NCBI GenBank assembly: GCA_050187415.1
Contig: JBFWXN010000003.1
Location: 62,001-126,000 of the forward strand
DNA from: Ga0077555 sp050187415
GTDB lineage: Bacteria > Pseudomonadota > Alphaproteobacteria > Rhizobiales > Hyphomicrobiaceae
DNA: 64,000 nucleotides
Direction: 5' to 3'
Shown: positions 35,064 to 45,342 of the stretch, piece after piece
Layout of the letters: each line of letters starts with the position of its first letter
Position numbering within the stretch: the stretch's first letter is position 1
Position numbers and translations under genes: made by a program
Notes under the pieces: generated by a model
Databases searched by the model: none
Seen by the model: the letters and a program-made list of their open reading frames with translations, nothing else
What the model was told of the DNA's origin: nothing

Positions 35064-35632
35064 TGGCGCCAACCCGGAAGCGGCGTCCCCGCATGAAGTT
35101 CGTGCGCCTGGCCCACGGCGCAGGCCTCGCCCTCCCCGCCTACCAGACAGCCGACGCCGCAGGCCTCGACCTCACCGCCGCGGTGCCCGTCGATGCGCCC
35201 GTCACCCTCGACCCCGGCGCTCGCGCGCTTATCCCGACCGGCCTCGTGATCGAGTTGCCGAAAGGCTTCGAGGGGCAGGTCCGCCCACGGTCCGGCCTCG
35301 CGGCCCGCCACGGCATAACGGTTCTCAACAGCCCGGGCACCATCGATGCCGACTATCGCGGCGAGGTGCAGGTCATTCTGGTCAACCTCGGAGATGCGCC
35401 GTTCTCCGTCACGCGCGGCGAACGGATTGCCCAACTCGTCGTAGCGCCGGCCGTCCAGGTGACATTGGTGGAAGCGAGGTCGGTGGGCGCGACCGCGCGC
35501 GGCGATGGCGGCTTCGGCTCGACCGGCACGCGAACCGCGGCGAGTCCTGTTCCGACGGGCAAGACAAAGAAAGCGAACGCCGCGTCGGCTAAAAGGGTTC
35601 CGGCAAAAAAATCGTCCCCGAAACGCCGATAA
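35063..35632 (+). CDS. dut: dUTP diphosphatase with a lysine-rich C-terminal tail
   Basis: Hydrolyses dUTP to dUMP and keeps uracil out of DNA. The five trimeric dUTPase motifs are present in order: AAGLDL, RPRSGLA, GTIDADYRGEV, RGERIAQLVV and RGDGGFGSTG. Length is 189 against about 152 usual: a basic start (MAPTRKRRPR) and a 33-residue tail rich in Lys, Ala and Pro after motif 5. The tail's role is unknown. The ATG at 35063 overlaps the coaBC stop; the next ATG, at the MKFVRLAH core, is an alternative start. Confidence 0.94.
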   Translation: MAPTRKRRPRMKFVRLAHGAGLALPAYQTADAAGLDLTAAVPVDAPVTLDPGARALIPTGLVIELPKGFEGQVRPRSGLAARHGITVLNSPGTIDADYRGEVQVILVNLGDAPFSVTRGERIAQLVVAPAVQVTLVEARSVGATARGDGGFGSTGTRTAASPVPTGKTKKANAASAKRVPAKKSSPKRR

Positions 35633-35763
35633 GAGCGCAATGCTGATTCGTTTGTGTTCCCATTCTCGCCATGCTGTGATCGCGGCGGCCGCTTGCGGCC
35701 AATCACCGATGCGGTGATATCCGGGTTCTGCGCGCCAAACCTCATTGCGGAAAGGTGATACGG

Positions 35764-36750
<987 letters not shown>

Positions 36751-36875
36751 CCCGGAGTTGTTGAGCCTATGCCGCTGGCGTGAGCCGGCGGCGTCGGCTT
36801 GTCGAGTGGACGTCGCGGCGCGCTGAGGTAAACTATGGCCGATCGAGAACAGTCTCGGAGAAAAGGATCGTTCCC

Positions 36876-37193
36876 ATGATCACCGCCATCGTGCGCTTCA
36901 ATCTTCCGGAGACGATGACGCTTGCTGAGGCCGAGAAAATCTTCCGCGGCTCGGCTCCGAAGTACGAAGGCCTGACGGGTCTTGTGCGCAAATATTATAT
37001 TTTCGACGAGGTCAGCCACACCGGCGGCGGCGTCTATCTCTGGGAAAGCCGAGAGGCCGCCCAGGATGCCTATAGCGCAGATTGGCTGCAAACGGTCACC
37101 GAGCGCTATGGCGCGCCGCCCGAAGTGACCCTCTTCGAATGCCCGGTGATCGTCGAGAACGGCAGGTCGTCGAAAGCGCAGGCCGCCGAATAA
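36876..37193 (+). CDS. YdhR-like putative monooxygenase
   Basis: 105 residues of the ydhR/ABM dimeric alpha-beta barrel fold: ITAIVRFNLPETMTLAEAEK, LTGLVRKYYIFDEVSHTGGG, VYLWESREAAQDAY. Family members are small cofactor-less oxygenases or stress proteins. Start at 36876 with AAGGA upstream. 32 bases upstream of a flavin hydroxylase, so the two may act on the same aromatic substrate. Confidence 0.82.
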   Translation: MITAIVRFNLPETMTLAEAEKIFRGSAPKYEGLTGLVRKYYIFDEVSHTGGGVYLWESREAAQDAYSADWLQTVTERYGAPPEVTLFECPVIVENGRSSKAQAAE

Positions 37194-37225
37194 CGCTTGC
37201 CGCAACGAGCGCGAAGGCTGCTCCC

Positions 37226-38860
37226 ATGCGCTACCGCCATCAGCGCTTCGCTTTCGTGGCGCCGGCCGAGCTCGATGGTGCATCTGGCAAGACCCGAGGT
37301 CGCGTCCCGGTCGTGATCGTCGGCGCCGGCCCGGTCGGCCTTGCGTTGGCCGTCGATCTGGCAATGCACGGAGTTCGCTCGGTGCTCGTCGACGACGGCG
37401 AAACGGTCTCCGTCGGTTCGCGCGCCATCTGTTGGTCGAAGCGCACGCTCGAAATATTCGACCGACTTGGCGTTGCCGGCCGCATGCGCGCCAAGGGCGT
37501 CACCTGGAAAGTCGGCCGTCTCTTTCATCGCGCCCGCGAAGTCTACAATTTCGACCTACAGCCCGAGCCCGGCCACAAGCATCCAGCCTTCATCAATCTT
37601 CAGCAGTATTATGTCGAAGAGTACCTTCTCGACCGTGCGCGGGCGTTTCCCGACCTGATCGACCTGCGTTTCAAGTCGCGCCTCGTGGCTCTTCGCAACG
37701 GTTGCGATGGCGTGATGGCCGAGGTCGAGACGCCCGCTGGCCGCTACGAGCTGGCGTGCGACTGGCTCGTTGCGTGCGACGGCGTGCGCAGCACTGCGCG
37801 CAGCCTGCTCGGCCTCGATCTCGTCGGGCACACCTTCGAGGAGCGGTTCCTCATCACCGACATCGAGATGAAGGCCGACTTTCCATCCGAGCGCTGGTTC
37901 TGGTTCGAGCCGCCATTTCACGATGGTCAGTCGGCGCTGCTGCACAAGCAGCCGGACGATATTTACCGGATCGATTTGCAACTCGGCCCGGATGCCGACC
38001 CAGAGGTGGAACGGCGTCCGGAGAACGTCAAACCGCGCATTGAAGCGATCGTCGGCGATCGCCCCTTCGAGATCGACTGGATTTCGGTCTACAACTTCCA
38101 ATGTCGGCGTCTCGAACGCTTCGTACACGACCGGATCGTGTTCGCCGGAGACAGCGCCCATATCGTTTCGCCATTCGGGGCGCGTGGCGGTAACGGCGGC
38201 ATCCAGGACGCTGACAATCTCGCCTGGAAGCTGGCGGCCGTCGTGCGGGGCGATGCGCCGGAAAGCCTGATCGCGACCTACGACGAAGAGCGCATCCGCG
38301 CGGCCGACGACAACCTCCTCAACTCCGCGCGCGCCACGAGCTTCATGACACCGAAGTCGGACATCGAACGCATGTTTCGCGAGGAAGTTCTGGCCATGGC
38401 GGCGACGGAGCCGTTTGCACGGCGTCTCGTCAACTCCGGTCGCCTCTCTGAGCCGTACAGCCTTTCTGGTCTCTCGCTCCAATCGGACGACGACCCGACG
38501 TTCGCATCCGGTGTCGCTCCGGGTGGTCCATGTCCCGATGCGCCGGTTCGCGATGCGGATGGCACCTCGACCTGGCTGCTCGATCATCTCGGTGGGGACT
38601 TCGTTCTGATGACGTTTGGTAAGACTCGGCCGGCGCTGGAGGGTGTGCGCGGATTGGCGGTTCTACCGGCCGGTGAACGGGCCGGCAGCGGACGGGAAAT
38701 CGAGGATCGCGACGGTTTGGTCGCACAGCGCTACGGGGGCAAGGCCGGCGCCGCGTATCTCATCCGGCCAGATCAACACATAGCCGCGCGATTTTGTAAT
38801 CCGGACGTTTCGGCTATCTCGGCCGCGATGTCGCGCGCCAGCGGAAGGGCGTCGTCATGA
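37226..38860 (+). CDS. FAD-dependent aromatic hydroxylase (PheA/TfdB/MhpA-like)
   Basis: 544-residue class A flavoprotein monooxygenase. The Rossmann motif VVIVGAGPVGLALAVDLA sits at about 29-46, the DG-type motif near CDGVRSTARSLLGL, and the GD motif in FAGDSAHIVSPFGARGGNGG. It would hydroxylate a phenolic or 3-substituted propionate compound using NAD(P)H and O2. The C-terminal thioredoxin-like domain is present but short. The start at 37226 follows the stop of the YdhR-like gene. Overlaps the next gene by 4 bases. Confidence 0.88.
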   Translation: MRYRHQRFAFVAPAELDGASGKTRGRVPVVIVGAGPVGLALAVDLAMHGVRSVLVDDGETVSVGSRAICWSKRTLEIFDRLGVAGRMRAKGVTWKVGRLFHRAREVYNFDLQPEPGHKHPAFINLQQYYVEEYLLDRARAFPDLIDLRFKSRLVALRNGCDGVMAEVETPAGRYELACDWLVACDGVRSTARSLLGLDLVGHTFEERFLITDIEMKADFPSERWFWFEPPFHDGQSALLHKQPDDIYRIDLQLGPDADPEVERRPENVKPRIEAIVGDRPFEIDWISVYNFQCRRLERFVHDRIVFAGDSAHIVSPFGARGGNGGIQDADNLAWKLAAVVRGDAPESLIATYDEERIRAADDNLLNSARATSFMTPKSDIERMFREEVLAMAATEPFARRLVNSGRLSEPYSLSGLSLQSDDDPTFASGVAPGGPCPDAPVRDADGTSTWLLDHLGGDFVLMTFGKTRPALEGVRGLAVLPAGERAGSGREIEDRDGLVAQRYGGKAGAAYLIRPDQHIAARFCNPDVSAISAAMSRASGRASS

Positions 38861-39096
38861 CCGTCGACGACGCAGAGACCCGCCTCGACACGGCGTTCCG
38901 CCTCGGCAAGCGAGGCGACGACGTCTACGCGGCCCTGATCGAAGCGCATCGCGGATTGACGCTCCACCAGAGCCATCGGCTCAATGCGCGCCTCGTCCTG
39001 ATGCTCGCCAACCAGGTCGGCGATCCGGCCGTTGTCCTCGACGCCATCGAACGTGCCCGCTCGGGCGTCACGATCACCGACGTCGACCACAGGTGA
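38857..39096 (+). CDS. DUF2783 domain protein
   Basis: 79 residues, helical, without membrane segment: YAALIEAHRGLTLHQSHRLN and ARLVLMLANQVGDPAVVLDA. DUF2783 proteins are found next to FAD monooxygenases of this type, and here the ATG overlaps the hydroxylase stop (ATGA). It is probably an accessory or stabilising subunit, but its function is not known. Confidence 0.82.
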   Translation: MTVDDAETRLDTAFRLGKRGDDVYAALIEAHRGLTLHQSHRLNARLVLMLANQVGDPAVVLDAIERARSGVTITDVDHR

Positions 39097-39155
39097 TTTC
39101 TTGCGCGGTAGCGTGCCCGGAAATGCTCCGCGAGGGACCTTCGGAAAGCGCCAAT

Positions 39156-40340
39156 TCAAACACCCGCCGGCGTAAACCCGCGCACCCCGTCACCTACGGC
39201 CTCGTAACCGTCGGCGGTGACGATGATGGTGTCCTCGAGCTTCACGAATCCACGCTTCGGGTGACTCATGGTCGTTTCGATCGAGATGACATGACCGGCC
39301 TCCAGCGGCCGTTCCTTGTCGTAGCCGTCATAGGAGAACCGCGGCGAGTCCATCAGCCGCGGCGCCTCATGACTGACGAGGCCCATCCCGTGTGCCATGA
39401 AATGCGTGTATTTCCGGTGCGGTGAGGCATCGAGCAGGCTCTCGGCAATCTCGCAGATGTCGCCGCCGCGCGCACCCGGCCGGATCGGGTTGCGCACTGC
39501 CTGCTGCACCTCCTCGACCAAGCCGAGCAAGTCCTGCAGCTCGCTGTCCGGCGTCGCCTGTACGATTCCCATGCGGCACAGATCGCCGATGTAACCTTTC
39601 CAGTTGCCGCCCGAGTCGATGGTCATGATATCCCCCTTCTCGATCGTCTGTTCGGACGGGGAACGGTTGAGGCTGGTGCCCGCGGTTATCAGGCAATAGT
39701 CGAAGACGAGGCCCCGGCTGACTTCCTCGCGCCTCAGCGCCTCGACCACTTCAGCCTTCGTCGCACCGGGAACGCAGTGCCTCTCGAACGTCACTTTCAT
39801 GGCCTCGACGACGCGCTCGGACGCCTCGCGCAGGTAGGCGACCTCCTGCGGCGTCTTGCAGGCGCGCAACCGCTCGAGTGGAAAGGTGGCGTCGACCACC
39901 TCGGCATTGGCCAGTCCCCGCCGCAGCCGCTCGCTCGCGTCGGTCGGCAGAAACGCTGTCTCGATCCCGATCCGCCGCACACCGCCGAGCTTGCCGATGT
40001 GCTTGGCGACGTTGTCCATGGTCGCTTGGCTGCCGACCGATCCGAGCTCGACCTTCGGTGTCCAGAATTTGCCGAGCACCTTCTCGCCGCCCTCCATGAC
40101 GCAGCCGACGTAGGCCGTATCGTCCGGCCTTCCACGCTGGTAGACGACTGCCGAGAGATAGCGTGAGACGCCCATGGCATCCATGCTGTCGAAAAAGAAA
40201 AAGCGGTAGCCGCCAAGCAGATATTGGACGTTGTGCTTCGACGTGGCGACGATGACGTCGAGCCCGGCTTCCTCCATCAGCTTGTCGAGGCGGTGCGTGT
40301 CGAAGGGAATAGATTTGGCGATGGCCTCGGTGCTGGACAT
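39156..40340 (-). CDS. M24-family metallopeptidase (Xaa-Pro dipeptidase-like)
   Basis: 394 residues in the pita-bread fold. Residues 1-150 are the N-terminal creatinase-like domain. The metal ligands are seen as Asp (TIDSGGNWKGYIGDLCRMG), His (HGMGLVSHEAPRL), Glu (ISIETTMSHP) and Glu (VKLEDTIIV). Members cleave Xaa-Pro peptides or act on creatine-like amidines, so substrate is open. GGGAGG lies upstream of the ATG. Convergent with the DUF2783 gene. Confidence 0.88.
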   Translation of the reverse strand: MSSTEAIAKSIPFDTHRLDKLMEEAGLDVIVATSKHNVQYLLGGYRFFFFDSMDAMGVSRYLSAVVYQRGRPDDTAYVGCVMEGGEKVLGKFWTPKVELGSVGSQATMDNVAKHIGKLGGVRRIGIETAFLPTDASERLRRGLANAEVVDATFPLERLRACKTPQEVAYLREASERVVEAMKVTFERHCVPGATKAEVVEALRREEVSRGLVFDYCLITAGTSLNRSPSEQTIEKGDIMTIDSGGNWKGYIGDLCRMGIVQATPDSELQDLLGLVEEVQQAVRNPIRPGARGGDICEIAESLLDASPHRKYTHFMAHGMGLVSHEAPRLMDSPRFSYDGYDKERPLEAGHVISIETTMSHPKRGFVKLEDTIIVTADGYEAVGDGVRGFTPAGV

Positions 40341-40520
40341 CCGATCAGGCCTCCCTGTGCCGCGAGGAATTGATGACGCCGATTATAGGCTGACTTTCCG
40401 ATCGGAGGCCAGGGCTGGGAAGGGCGGCAGGGGTGCTTGTCTGCGAAATGCCCTTTACGCCCCGCGGCAACATGGGCGAGCATTGGTGACTTTCAGCCTC
40501 GCGTCGTGGAGACCGGTGCC

Positions 40521-41453
40521 ATGCAGACCCAGATGAGACGTTATCCGCCCCCGAACCCGCGCGGCTCCAAAGAGCGTAAGTGGGACCGTGCCGTCGAGGA
40601 CCTCGGCAACATCGTCATGCTCGAGCACGTCAACGTAGGTACGCCCGATCAAGGGCCGGCAACCATCTTCTACGTCAGCGGCCTGGGTTTGACGCGCGAC
40701 CCCTATCTCATGACCGGCGTGACCAACATGTGGGTCAACGTTGGCCGAAGCCAGTTTCATCTGCCGACCGGCAAGACGCAGGTTCTGCGTGGTATCACCG
40801 GCATCGTGATCCCTGGGCGCGCCGCGTTGCTGCAGCGCCTCGAGAGCGTGCGCAAACCTCTGGAGGGCACCAAGTTCTCGTTCCGCGAGACGCCCGACTA
40901 CGTCGAAGCGACCTGCCCTTGGGGCAACCGCATCCGCATCCATGAACCGTCGCCGGAGTTCGGCGCCATGCAACTCGGCATGCCGTACGTGCAACTCGAC
41001 GTTCCCCTCGGCTCAGCCGATGCGATCGCGCGCTTCTATCGCGAAATGATCGGCACGGCGGCGACGGTCGGGGGCGTCGAAGGCGAGAAAGCAGCACGCA
41101 TCTCCGCTGGACCGGACCAGTATATGGTCTTCCGAGAGACGTCGGCGGCGGCGGACGCGCCGTCGTTCGACGGCCACCACGTCGCGATCTATCTGGCCGA
41201 CTTCTCCGGTCCCTATAAGCGCCTTCTGGAGCGCGATCTTGTCTCGGAGGAAAGCGACCAGCACCAGTATCGCTTCGAGGACATCACCGATCTGGCCACG
41301 GGCAACGTGCTCTTCAAGCTCGAACACGAAGTACGCTCGATGCGTCATCCCCTCTACGCGCGCGAGCACGTCAATCGCAATCCCGCTCAAACCAATCGCC
41401 TCTACGCACCCGGCCATGAAGGGATGTCGTGGGACCTGCCGGCCGCCGGCTGA
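40521..41453 (+). CDS. Two-domain VOC (glyoxalase/extradiol dioxygenase-like) protein
   Basis: 310 residues with two vicinal-oxygen-chelate modules. The first, about 30-140, starts EHVNVGTPDQGPATIFYVSG; the second, about 150-275, starts MPYVQLDVPLGSADAIARFY. Metal ligands were not clearly identified, so it could be a ring-cleaving dioxygenase or a non-catalytic relative. GGAG lies about 9 bases before the start. 14 bases upstream of the following flavoprotein gene, suggesting an operon. Confidence 0.82.
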   Translation: MQTQMRRYPPPNPRGSKERKWDRAVEDLGNIVMLEHVNVGTPDQGPATIFYVSGLGLTRDPYLMTGVTNMWVNVGRSQFHLPTGKTQVLRGITGIVIPGRAALLQRLESVRKPLEGTKFSFRETPDYVEATCPWGNRIRIHEPSPEFGAMQLGMPYVQLDVPLGSADAIARFYREMIGTAATVGGVEGEKAARISAGPDQYMVFRETSAAADAPSFDGHHVAIYLADFSGPYKRLLERDLVSEESDQHQYRFEDITDLATGNVLFKLEHEVRSMRHPLYAREHVNRNPAQTNRLYAPGHEGMSWDLPAAG

Positions 41454-41467
41454 CGGAGGTCCGGCCC

Positions 41468-42670
41468 GTGTCGGATGCCTCGGAAGGCTTCGATCATTCG
41501 GCCGCGGCGTCGCTGACCGCCGTCGAGCCGGTTGCGCGGGCGTCGGCCCTCGGACCGTCCATTCGGGCTGCCGCCGACGTAATCGAGCGGACCCGCCGCA
41601 TCCCCGAGCCTTTGTTGACCGATCTCCACGCCTCGGGGTTACTGCGCCTCTTCCTGCCGAAGGTCTACGGCGGGGGCGAAGTACACCCTTGTGCCTATCT
41701 GGCGGCGGTGCTCGAGGTCGCGCGCCACGATGCGTCCGTGGGTTGGAATATGTTCGTGGCCAACAGTTCGGCTCTGATTGCGCCGCACGTGCCCCCCGAG
41801 ACCGCGAGCGAGATCTTTTCCGATCCGCGCGCGCTGATCGCGTGGGGGCCGCCGAACGCCTGCCGCGCCCGCTCCGTGTCCGGCGGCTATCGGGTCAGTG
41901 GACGCTGGGACTTTGCCTCGGGTTGCCGGCAGGCGACATGGATGGGAGTGCACGCGCATGTCGAGGAGCCCGATGGCTCGCTGCGCCTGAATAAAGCCGG
42001 CCGCCCGACCGTGCGCTCGCTGCTCTTTCCCGCAGACGGTGCGACGCTTCTCGACACGTGGAACCCGATTGGCCTGCGCGGCACGGCGTCCGACAGTTAC
42101 ACGGTCGACGACCTGTTCGTGACCGAAGCCCGATCCGGCACGCGCGAGACCCCGGAGGCCCGCAACCTCCCTGGAAAGCTCTTCGCCTTTACGATGCAGG
42201 GGCTTTACGCCGTCGGCGTCGCGGGCGTGGGATTGGGCATCGCACGGGAGATGCTCGCCGAGTTCGTTACGCTTGCTGCCGCAAAGGTGCCGCGTGGGCA
42301 AGTCCGCCTCGCCGATCAAGGCCTCGTCCAGGCCGAAGTCGCCCACGCCGAGGCCCGGCTCGCTTCCGCCGCAGCGTACCTCGAAGCGATGCTTTCCGAG
42401 ATCTACGCCCGCGCCGACGAATGGTCCGCAATCGGCACCGAGGATCGGGCGCGTGTCCGGCTTGCTTGCGCCAACGCGATCCAAGGCGCCATCGAGGTGG
42501 CCGATACCGTCTACAAGCTGGCCGGCGTCAGCGCTATTTTTCCCGGAAGCCCGTTCGAGCGTCGCTTTCGTGACATCCACACGTTGTCGCAGCAGATTCA
42601 GTCGCGAAGCTCTCATTTCGAGGCAGCGGGCCGCATTCTGCTCGGCGCCGACGATGCGAATTTTCTCTGA
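41468..42670 (+). CDS. Acyl-CoA-dehydrogenase-fold flavoprotein
   Basis: 400 residues with the acyl-CoA dehydrogenase fold, closer to flavin-dependent monooxygenases (HsaA/DszC group) than to beta-oxidation enzymes. Regions seen: LRLFLPKVYGGGEVHP, VGWNMFVANSSALI, YRVSGRWDFASGCRQATWMG, IGLRGTASDSYTVDDLFV. The terminal helix carries FPGSPFERRFRDIHTLSQQI, typical of the group. The GTG at 41468 is preferred because GGAGG lies 8 bases upstream. Probably acts with the VOC gene just before it. Confidence 0.85.
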   Translation: MSDASEGFDHSAAASLTAVEPVARASALGPSIRAAADVIERTRRIPEPLLTDLHASGLLRLFLPKVYGGGEVHPCAYLAAVLEVARHDASVGWNMFVANSSALIAPHVPPETASEIFSDPRALIAWGPPNACRARSVSGGYRVSGRWDFASGCRQATWMGVHAHVEEPDGSLRLNKAGRPTVRSLLFPADGATLLDTWNPIGLRGTASDSYTVDDLFVTEARSGTRETPEARNLPGKLFAFTMQGLYAVGVAGVGLGIAREMLAEFVTLAAAKVPRGQVRLADQGLVQAEVAHAEARLASAAAYLEAMLSEIYARADEWSAIGTEDRARVRLACANAIQGAIEVADTVYKLAGVSAIFPGSPFERRFRDIHTLSQQIQSRSSHFEAAGRILLGADDANFL

Positions 42671-42721
42671 GGGGCACCCGCGCCGCCCGAATGCGCGGCC
42701 AGCCGCGAGCACGAGGGGGCA

Positions 42722-43171
42722 TCAGAACGAGACGCAGTCCGTGCCGTAGGCGCGCAGCACGCTGTCCTGTTTCTGCTCCCGCTTCCACGCAGCGCGGATC
42801 TGCTCGACGCGCTCATCCAGGTCGGGAGCGGCCGCAGCCCAGACCAGCAGCAGGCGCGCCGGCTCTTGCACGATGTTGCCCGCGCGTGTGCGCCATTGTC
42901 CGCTGGCGGGCAGCACGGTCAGCCCATCCGGAAATCGCGGGGTCACCTCGCGCGCTAGAAAGTCGGACCATTCCGCCTCTCCGACATCCACGCGTCCCTT
43001 GCGCGAAAACCCGAACACGAGCTCGACGCGACGCAGCGCCGCGTCACCCCTCGCGCAAACGCCCGCGCTGCGAGCGCCGCCGACCCGCGAGTCCCAGAGC
43101 GCTGCAGCGCCGGCCGCGGCCAGAACGATCGAGATCGCGATCCAGGCCGATGGCCAACGTTGAATGCTCAT
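42722..43171 (-). CDS. DUF3574 membrane-anchored protein
   Basis: 149 residues. The N-terminal hydrophobic segment (WIAISIVLAAAGAAALW) would anchor or export the protein, and residues about 48-130 match DUF3574: VELVFGFSRKGRVDVGEAEW, FPDGLTVLPASGQWR. Function unknown. It overlaps the stop of the upstream membrane gene by 4 bases, so the two are cotranscribed. Confidence 0.8.
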   Translation of the reverse strand: MSIQRWPSAWIAISIVLAAAGAAALWDSRVGGARSAGVCARGDAALRRVELVFGFSRKGRVDVGEAEWSDFLAREVTPRFPDGLTVLPASGQWRTRAGNIVQEPARLLLVWAAAAPDLDERVEQIRAAWKREQKQDSVLRAYGTDCVSF

Positions 43172-43716
43172 GCGGCCTGGATTGGTCGGTCATACGCCGG
43201 CGAGCCTGATACGATGACAGCCGCCACATCGGGGCGGTGCTGCTCGATCCGCCGCACCAGCCGGGCCGGCTCCACGTCGAGCCTGTCGAAATGCAGCCGA
43301 ACCGTCTTCGACATGCCCTTGTGGCGTGCCCTGAGCGAGACGTGCTGGCTGTCGATCCGTGTTTCGATCAACTCGCTCCACGCGATGCGACGCGCGCCCA
43401 TGTCGCCATAGGTGGTTACCCCCTGCTCGTCGATCACCGCCTCGACCGCGGGCCTGATGTATCGGGCCAACTCACCCACCCCGACCACGAACAGGAAGAG
43501 GGCAAACCCGAGCAGTGGCACGCTGAATAGCCACAACGGCTTGTCCAGGCGGCTCATGAACGGGTCGTGCTCGAAGCCGAGGTCAAGGGCCCAGGCGCCG
43601 AGGTAAGCCAGCACCATGGCAAAGGGCAGCGCGATCAGGAAGCCCCAGGGGCCTACCTGCGCGTGCACAACCAGCGGATCGCCTGAAGGGCCGCGGTTCG
43701 GCGGTGATTCCGCCAT
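43168..43716 (-). CDS. Hypothetical membrane protein with a PH-like C-terminal domain
   Basis: 182 residues with two membrane helices (PWGFLIALPFAMVLAYLGAW; LWLFSVPLLGFALFLFVVGV), followed by a cytoplasmic beta-rich region (VIDEQGVTTYGDMGARRIAW) like that of bacterial PH-domain proteins. No family name recognised with confidence. The start at 43716 is set by GGGAGGAAG five bases upstream. Divergent from the acyl-CoA dehydrogenase gene. Confidence 0.72.
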   Translation of the reverse strand: MAESPPNRGPSGDPLVVHAQVGPWGFLIALPFAMVLAYLGAWALDLGFEHDPFMSRLDKPLWLFSVPLLGFALFLFVVGVGELARYIRPAVEAVIDEQGVTTYGDMGARRIAWSELIETRIDSQHVSLRARHKGMSKTVRLHFDRLDVEPARLVRRIEQHRPDVAAVIVSGSPAYDRPIQAA

Positions 43717-43814
43717 TGCTACTTCCTCCCGAGCCAATCTGAGGTTAAGTCACAGCAGCCGCCCGGAGCGCATCGCCCCGCGGCATGGACAGCACCACGA
43801 CGACCGGAGGTGTC

Positions 43815-44966
43815 ATGCATTTTTCCCTCACCGAGGAGCAGGCCGCCATCCAGGAGACGGCGCTGTCCTTCGCCCGCGAGCGGATCGCACCCGGTGCCGC
43901 GGAGTGGGACGAAAAATGCGTCTTTCCGGTTGATGTCATTCGCGAAACCGCTGACCTGGGAATGGCAGCCATCTACGTCGACGCCGAGAAGGGTGGCTCG
44001 GGGCTGTCTCGCCTCGACGGCGCATTGATTTTCGAGGCGCTCGCTTACGGTTGTCCTGCGATAGCCTCCTACATTTCCATTCATAACATGGTCTCCTGGA
44101 TGGTCGGCAAGTACGGGACCGTCGAACAGATCGCCGCCTGGCTGCCGAAGCTTGCTTCGATGGAGTGGCTCGCCTCATACTGCCTGACGGAGCCGGGTGC
44201 GGGTTCGGACGCCGCGGCACTCCGTGCGACGGCTCGCCGCGACGGCGACAGCTACGTTCTCGACGGCACCAAGCAGTTCATTTCCGGCGCCGGCGCGGCG
44301 GAGTTCTATTTCCTGTTCGCCCGTACGGGACGCGAGGGAGCCGGCGGAATTTCGGCATTCGTCATTCTGAAGGACACGCCCGGCCTCTCCTTCGGTGCCA
44401 ACGAGCGCAAGATGGGCTGGAATGCCCAGCCGACGCGCCAGGTGATCCTCGACAATTGTCGCGTTCCGGCGAGCAACCTTGTCGGCGGCACCGAAGGCCA
44501 GGGCTTCAAGTTCGCGATGTCCGGGCTCGACGGCGGCCGCGTGAACATTGGCGCCTGTTCCATCGGCGCAGCCTGGTCGGCGCTCGACAAGGCGCGCGCC
44601 TATGTGCACGAGCGAAAGGCGTTCGGCTCGGAGCTCGCAGCGTTCCAGTCCGTGCAATTCAAGGTTGCCGACATGGCGACCGACCTCGAAGCCGCCCGCC
44701 TGATGATCTATCGCGCCGCCGACGCGCTCGACCGGGCTGACCCGCAAGCCGGAATGTATTCGGCCATGGCCAAGCGCTACGCGACAGATCTGGGCTTCGG
44801 CGTGTGCAACGACGCGCTGCAACTGCACGGAGGCTACGGGTATCTGAAGGACTATGGCTTGGAGAAGCTGGTGCGCGACTTGCGGGTCCACCAGATTCTC
44901 GAAGGCACCAATGAGATCATGCGCGTAGTGGTGTCGCGAAAGGTGCTGTCGGGAAATCTCGGCTGA
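43815..44966 (+). CDS. Acyl-CoA dehydrogenase (isobutyryl-CoA-type)
   Basis: 383-residue FAD enzyme that introduces a 2,3 double bond in acyl-CoA. Signatures: YCLTEPGAGSDAAALRATA (FAD loop), GTKQFISGAGAAEFYFLFA, ALQLHGGYGYLKDYGLEKLV and the C-terminal ILEGTNEIMR with the region of the catalytic Glu. It resembles short-branched-chain (isobutyryl-CoA) dehydrogenases. The start at 43815 has GGAGG four bases upstream; a longer in-frame start at 43785 lacks a site. Confidence 0.92.
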   Translation: MHFSLTEEQAAIQETALSFARERIAPGAAEWDEKCVFPVDVIRETADLGMAAIYVDAEKGGSGLSRLDGALIFEALAYGCPAIASYISIHNMVSWMVGKYGTVEQIAAWLPKLASMEWLASYCLTEPGAGSDAAALRATARRDGDSYVLDGTKQFISGAGAAEFYFLFARTGREGAGGISAFVILKDTPGLSFGANERKMGWNAQPTRQVILDNCRVPASNLVGGTEGQGFKFAMSGLDGGRVNIGACSIGAAWSALDKARAYVHERKAFGSELAAFQSVQFKVADMATDLEAARLMIYRAADALDRADPQAGMYSAMAKRYATDLGFGVCNDALQLHGGYGYLKDYGLEKLVRDLRVHQILEGTNEIMRVVVSRKVLSGNLG

Positions 44967-45342
44967 TTCGGTCCGCTCCGTGATTTAGGGCCTTGGCGCC
45001 CTCGTCGGCACAAGTCGCGCGTTCGTTGGGACGGGACCGCTGAGGTCGGGCGTTGGCCGTGAGCCACGCGTCCCGACATTAAGCGCTGGCCTGGTCGCCG
45101 CTACTCTTGGAGCAACCGCCCGCATTGACTATAGTGCCGGCCGGGATCGGGACACGCGCCGGCTTGTGGCGCGCCAATCCACGCGACCGGGTGTGCGACG
45201 AGGGACCGGCGGGCGCCGAGCGCCTGGGAGATCGGCCATGTGCCACGCCCAGAGAGCCGGCGCAGGTGGCCGGCACGCGGGTCGGGGGTAGCTGCGAGCG
45301 GTTGGGTCGGCGCTGCGCGCGGTTGGTGGGATGGAGAGCGTG
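44967..45342. other. 376-base gap before the BON-OmpA gene
   Basis: No gene seen. A short inverted repeat AGGGC...GCCCT near 44987-45001 follows the acyl-CoA dehydrogenase stop but lacks a T-run. TTGACT at 45125-45130 could be a -35, though a matching -10 was not found. Confidence 0.4.
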
